Shown: positions 61,257 to 64,000 of the stretch, piece after piece | Position numbering within the stretch: position 1 is the first letter of the stretch | Layout of the letters: each line of letters starts with the position of its first letter | Assembly: GCA_023424015.1 (NCBI GenBank) | Contig: JAFAEM010000030.1 | Coordinates: 3,558-67,557 of the forward strand | Origin: Bacteroidota bacterium | GTDB lineage: Bacteria; Bacteroidota; Bacteroidia; Chitinophagales; Chitinophagaceae | Reading direction: 5' to 3' | Length of the DNA: 64,000 nt | Made by a program: the position numbers and the translations under genes | Notes under the pieces: model-generated | The model's database searches: none | Told to the model about the DNA's origin: nothing | The model's input: the letters and a program-made list of their open reading frames with translations, nothing else

Positions 61257-61312
61257 TTTTTTATGGCAAAAATCAGGCATCATTTAAAAATAGTATTGTA
61301 GAAATCGGACAT

Positions 61313-62155
61313 TTAAGCAGGTAATTCAACCTTTTGCCCTTGAGTTTTCAACATACCGGGTGTATTGCCGTAAAACAGTTTGAATTCACGAATAAAATGT
61401 GCCTGGTCGGTATAACCAAAATGGTAGAAGGCTGACCTGTTTAGTTCCGGTCCGCAATGATTCATCTGGTAGAGCGTTTTCTGAAAACGGATAATGCGGG
61501 CGAATACTTTTGGTGTGCAGCCGATATGTTCCAGGAATAGCCGTTGTAGCTGCCTCGGGCTGATTTGGCTGGCCGCTTTTTTCTGAATTGGCAGATGACC
61601 ATCGGCAGATAAAATCTGGTATAATGCATCTGCCAGGGCGGGATGCACGGAAATTTTATTTTTCGATAACTGGTTTATCAAAAAACTATTTATTAATTGG
61701 AGACGATCCAGTGTATGCCTGCATTCGAATAAACGCAGGGCGAGTTCATACCACTTGTTGCCGATAGTATCTGTGATGTCAACCATTTTATTCCGGAGTT
61801 CGCCCAACGGGAATTTATCAAACCGATTGATGCCGGATGGAAGAAACCGGATGCCGATATAGGCGGCGGAACTGTACACCGGGATATCCAGGGCATGTTC
61901 GGTTACGCCAGCTACAATTATTCCCTGGAAAGACTGGCAATCTACAATCAGGTCGAGACAACCATCTGAAACGACCCGGTAATAATAGAGCCGATTCAAA
62001 GGCTGCGGGGTTTTGAGTTCCCAGATACAATGGACATAAGGTTGTAGTATCGACGCAGGCAAATACTCTTTATAATATAAACTGTTCCTTCCGCTTGTGT
62101 TCTCTGCAGGTTGGAGTGGCCGGTAATGCTTTCTGATAAAGCCTGTGTCGATCAT
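61313..62155 (-). CDS. AraC family transcriptional regulator
   Basis: About 280 residues. The N-terminal sensor (DUF6597-like, about 25-150) shows YLPASILQPYVHCIWELKTP and SDGCLDLIVD. The C-terminal AraC domain (about 180-275) has two helix-turn-helix units, ASQISPRQLQRLFLEHIGCTPKVFARIIRFQKTL and AFYHFGYTDQAHFIREFKLFYGNTPG. The effector is unknown. It probably controls the VOC gene downstream. ATG 62155 is preferred to 62173. It diverges from hutH. Confidence 0.92.
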   Translation of the reverse strand: MIDTGFIRKHYRPLQPAENTSGRNSLYYKEYLPASILQPYVHCIWELKTPQPLNRLYYYRVVSDGCLDLIVDCQSFQGIIVAGVTEHALDIPVYSSAAYIGIRFLPSGINRFDKFPLGELRNKMVDITDTIGNKWYELALRLFECRHTLDRLQLINSFLINQLSKNKISVHPALADALYQILSADGHLPIQKKAASQISPRQLQRLFLEHIGCTPKVFARIIRFQKTLYQMNHCGPELNRSAFYHFGYTDQAHFIREFKLFYGNTPGMLKTQGQKVELPA

Positions 62156-62253
62156 AAAATATAAAGGTAGCAAAATGCAGGCAGTAGGCGGGCCGGATTT
62201 ATTCGTATGAAGTTTGCTGTTAGTGGCTATTTTTGGTAATCAAAGAATAGCAA

Positions 62254-63813
62254 ATGTCTTCAACTTTTGAATACGGGATTGGAAAGCTTACCAGTTCAAC
62301 AGCCATTGCGATCGCCGCTGGGAAATGCAAAGGAGTTTTAGGTAAGGAAGCTATCCGGAAAATAAAGACCAGCCAGGAAGAAGTGCGAAAGATCGTTGCC
62401 GATAATAAAACTGTATACGGTATCAACACAGGCTTTGGAATTTTGGCCAATACCTCTATCTCGGAAGAAGACACCGCAACCCTTCAATACAAGATCCTTC
62501 AAAGTCATAGTGTAGGTGTAGGACCGGTGATACCCGTGGAAATTGCAAAGCTGATGCTGATCACCAAGCTTCATGCATTATCTCAGGGTTTTTCAGGGGT
62601 ACAACTTGAAACCCTGGAAAGGATTATCTGGCATGTAGAGAATGATGCCATACCTGTGGTGCCCGAGAAAGGCAGCGTAGGCGCCAGTGGCGATCTTGCA
62701 CCGCTATCGCATTTATTTCTACCCCTGATCGGCCTGGGTGAGGTTTTTTATAAAGGTGAAAGGATAAAATCACAGGAACTGCTTGCTAAGTTGGGGTTGT
62801 CTCCGATAAAACTGGGACCCAAAGAAGGTCTTGCCCTCATCAACGGTACACAATTTATACTCGCATTTGCCGTAAAAGCTGTGCAGCGTATGCATAATTG
62901 TCTTGATGCTGCTGATATCATTGGCGCGATGAGTCTTGAAGCTCTCACGGGTACGAAGGCACCGTTTGATGAGCGTCTGCATGAGCTTAGGCCCTTTGAG
63001 GGAAACAAGCTCGTGGCAAAACGGTTGCGTGTCCTTTTGCACAACTCCGCTATTATGCAAAGTCATATCGATTGCGGCCGGGTGCAGGATCCTTATTCGT
63101 TGCGCTGTATGCCGCAGGTACACGGCGCTTCACGCAATGCCTGGCTGCACCTGAAAGAGCTTACCGAAATTGAGTTGAATGCTGTGACGGATAACCCGAT
63201 TATTTTTTCTGCAGATGATACCATCAGTGGTGGCAATTTTCATGGCCAGCCACTTGCCCTGCCGCTTGATTACGCCTGTTTTGCGGCTGCGGAGATCGGA
63301 AATATTTCGGATCGACGTTGTTATTTGCTGCTGGAAGGGAAATGGGGGCTACCGATGTTGCTGATGAATAATGTGGGTTTGAACAGCGGGTTTATGATTC
63401 CCCAGTACACTACGGCAGCACTGGTTACGGAGAATAAAACCCTTTGCTTTCCTGCCAGCGCCGACAGTATACCTACGTCCCTGGGGCAGGAAGATCATGT
63501 AAGCATGGGCAGTATCAGCGGACGCAAACTTGAAAAGATTCTCGACAACCTCGAGTTCATTCTTGCTATCGAATTACTAAGTGCAGCGCAGGCCATCGAG
63601 TTTCGCCGGCCATACAAAAGCAGCGAATTGCTCGAATTCGCCCACGACAACGTCAGGCGATTTGTCGGTTTTGCGGAAGAGGACAGGATCTTCGCTGACG
63701 ATATCAACAAAATAAAAAGCATCATCAGCGATTTCAGTTTTGTGGAAAAACTCAACGAATTCGCTACCTCTAAAAACATCGCCCTTACAACTGGCACGCC
63801 CTGGACGTTTTAA
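62254..63813 (+). CDS. hutH: Histidine ammonia-lyase
   Basis: A 519-residue enzyme deaminating histidine to urocanate. The MIO cofactor tripeptide Ala144-Ser145-Gly146 is in GSVGASGDLAPLSH. YGINTGFG (residues 56-63), NGTQFILAF, TDNPII and the SLGQEDHVSMG signature are present, as is the helical C-terminal region. Members are about 500 residues, so it is complete. Other hut genes are not in the window. It is divergent from the AraC regulator. Confidence 0.95.
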   Translation: MSSTFEYGIGKLTSSTAIAIAAGKCKGVLGKEAIRKIKTSQEEVRKIVADNKTVYGINTGFGILANTSISEEDTATLQYKILQSHSVGVGPVIPVEIAKLMLITKLHALSQGFSGVQLETLERIIWHVENDAIPVVPEKGSVGASGDLAPLSHLFLPLIGLGEVFYKGERIKSQELLAKLGLSPIKLGPKEGLALINGTQFILAFAVKAVQRMHNCLDAADIIGAMSLEALTGTKAPFDERLHELRPFEGNKLVAKRLRVLLHNSAIMQSHIDCGRVQDPYSLRCMPQVHGASRNAWLHLKELTEIELNAVTDNPIIFSADDTISGGNFHGQPLALPLDYACFAAAEIGNISDRRCYLLLEGKWGLPMLLMNNVGLNSGFMIPQYTTAALVTENKTLCFPASADSIPTSLGQEDHVSMGSISGRKLEKILDNLEFILAIELLSAAQAIEFRRPYKSSELLEFAHDNVRRFVGFAEEDRIFADDINKIKSIISDFSFVEKLNEFATSKNIALTTGTPWTF

Positions 63814-63836
63814 GGTCTCAATTCCAAAGACTCGTA

Positions 63837-63880
63837 TGCTGGATACTTGATGCTGGATACTGGATACTTGATACTGGATC
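63837..63880. repeat. Short degenerate repeat of GCTGGATACTTGAT units
   Basis: CTGGATAC occurs at 63839 and 63853, GGATAC again at 63862, and TACTGGATC closes the stretch. The words alternate with TTGAT. It starts 24 bp after hutH. Such stretches are intergenic repeats in this group; the type differs from the cytosine-free repeats. Confidence 0.75.
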
Positions 63881-64000
63881 ACTACTGTCCGGGAAAATTG
63901 AGATGTGAAAAAAGAGTTGGCGTCTGGCTTGGGTTTGGTGATTGAAAATTGGTTTTTTTCGATAGCATGCTCCTATCCCGATTCTTCAAACAGGCGCATT
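63881..64000. other. Right edge, no gene supported
   Basis: A 120-bp stretch ending the window. No reading frame or RNA is supported. Confidence 0.4.

Overview
The window looks like a Bacteroidota chromosome, most likely family Chitinophagaceae. The evidence is a SusC/SusD pair, an N-terminally extended LptD and an OstA/LptA-like protein, a B-type sdhCAB operon, a fused SpmA-SpmB protein, TAnnTTTG-type promoters and almost no Shine-Dalgarno sequences. No rRNA is present. One intact tRNA gene was found.

Layout. (1) 1-1150: a partial ECF sigma factor diverges from a small membrane-protein gene. A bipartite motif, TGTAACC-N14-GTAGTC, occurs once before the sigma gene and twice before the membrane gene, so it is probably the sigma factor's own promoter. 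(2) 1245-4587: an S41 protease and a MurNAc/GlcNAc-type kinase followed by murQ (cell-wall sugar recycling). (3) 4673-9881: a threonine operon, thrA-thrB-thrC, preceded by a Thr/Ile-rich leader peptide. Its spacers are long repeats almost free of cytosine. (4) 9998-14866: a hypothetical gene, then sdhC-sdhA-sdhB. A four-helix-bundle (23S-IVS-type) gene lies between sdhA and sdhB, bounded by inverted copies of the repeat family seen in the thr operon. (5) 14943-25591: S9 peptidase, two outer-membrane-type proteins, ychF, SpmAB and a LacI regulator. (6) 25658-36573: a GH92 glycosidase, Pmp3-like protein, a metallophosphoesterase/beta-propeller fusion, SusD, SusC and a DeoR regulator, forming a nutrient-acquisition locus. 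(7) 36760-46999: a small barrel protein, nhaA, an envelope-biogenesis cluster (OstA/LptA-like, MCE, amidase, LptD), PlsC and a GNAT acetyltransferase.

(8) 47259-56845: a 9.6-kb integrated element at a tRNA-Arg(TCT) gene, bounded by 43-bp direct repeats. All eleven genes lie on the + strand: integrase, hypothetical, excisionase-like HTH, VirE-N/primase-like protein, RepA-like ATPase, hypothetical, DUF5681 protein, two small hypotheticals, HK97-type major capsid protein and tape-measure protein. It has no recognisable large terminase, portal, head protease, tail tube or baseplate. It is too compact for a complete phage and looks like a capsid-encoding phage satellite, the most notable object in the window. 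Left of it are two tandem tRNA-like relics whose anticodon arm has been replaced by a palindrome.

(9) 57010-63813: uracil-DNA glycosylase, three universal stress proteins with a TerB-like protein, a VOC protein, an AraC regulator and histidine ammonia-lyase.

All family calls come from reading motifs by eye; no database search was run.
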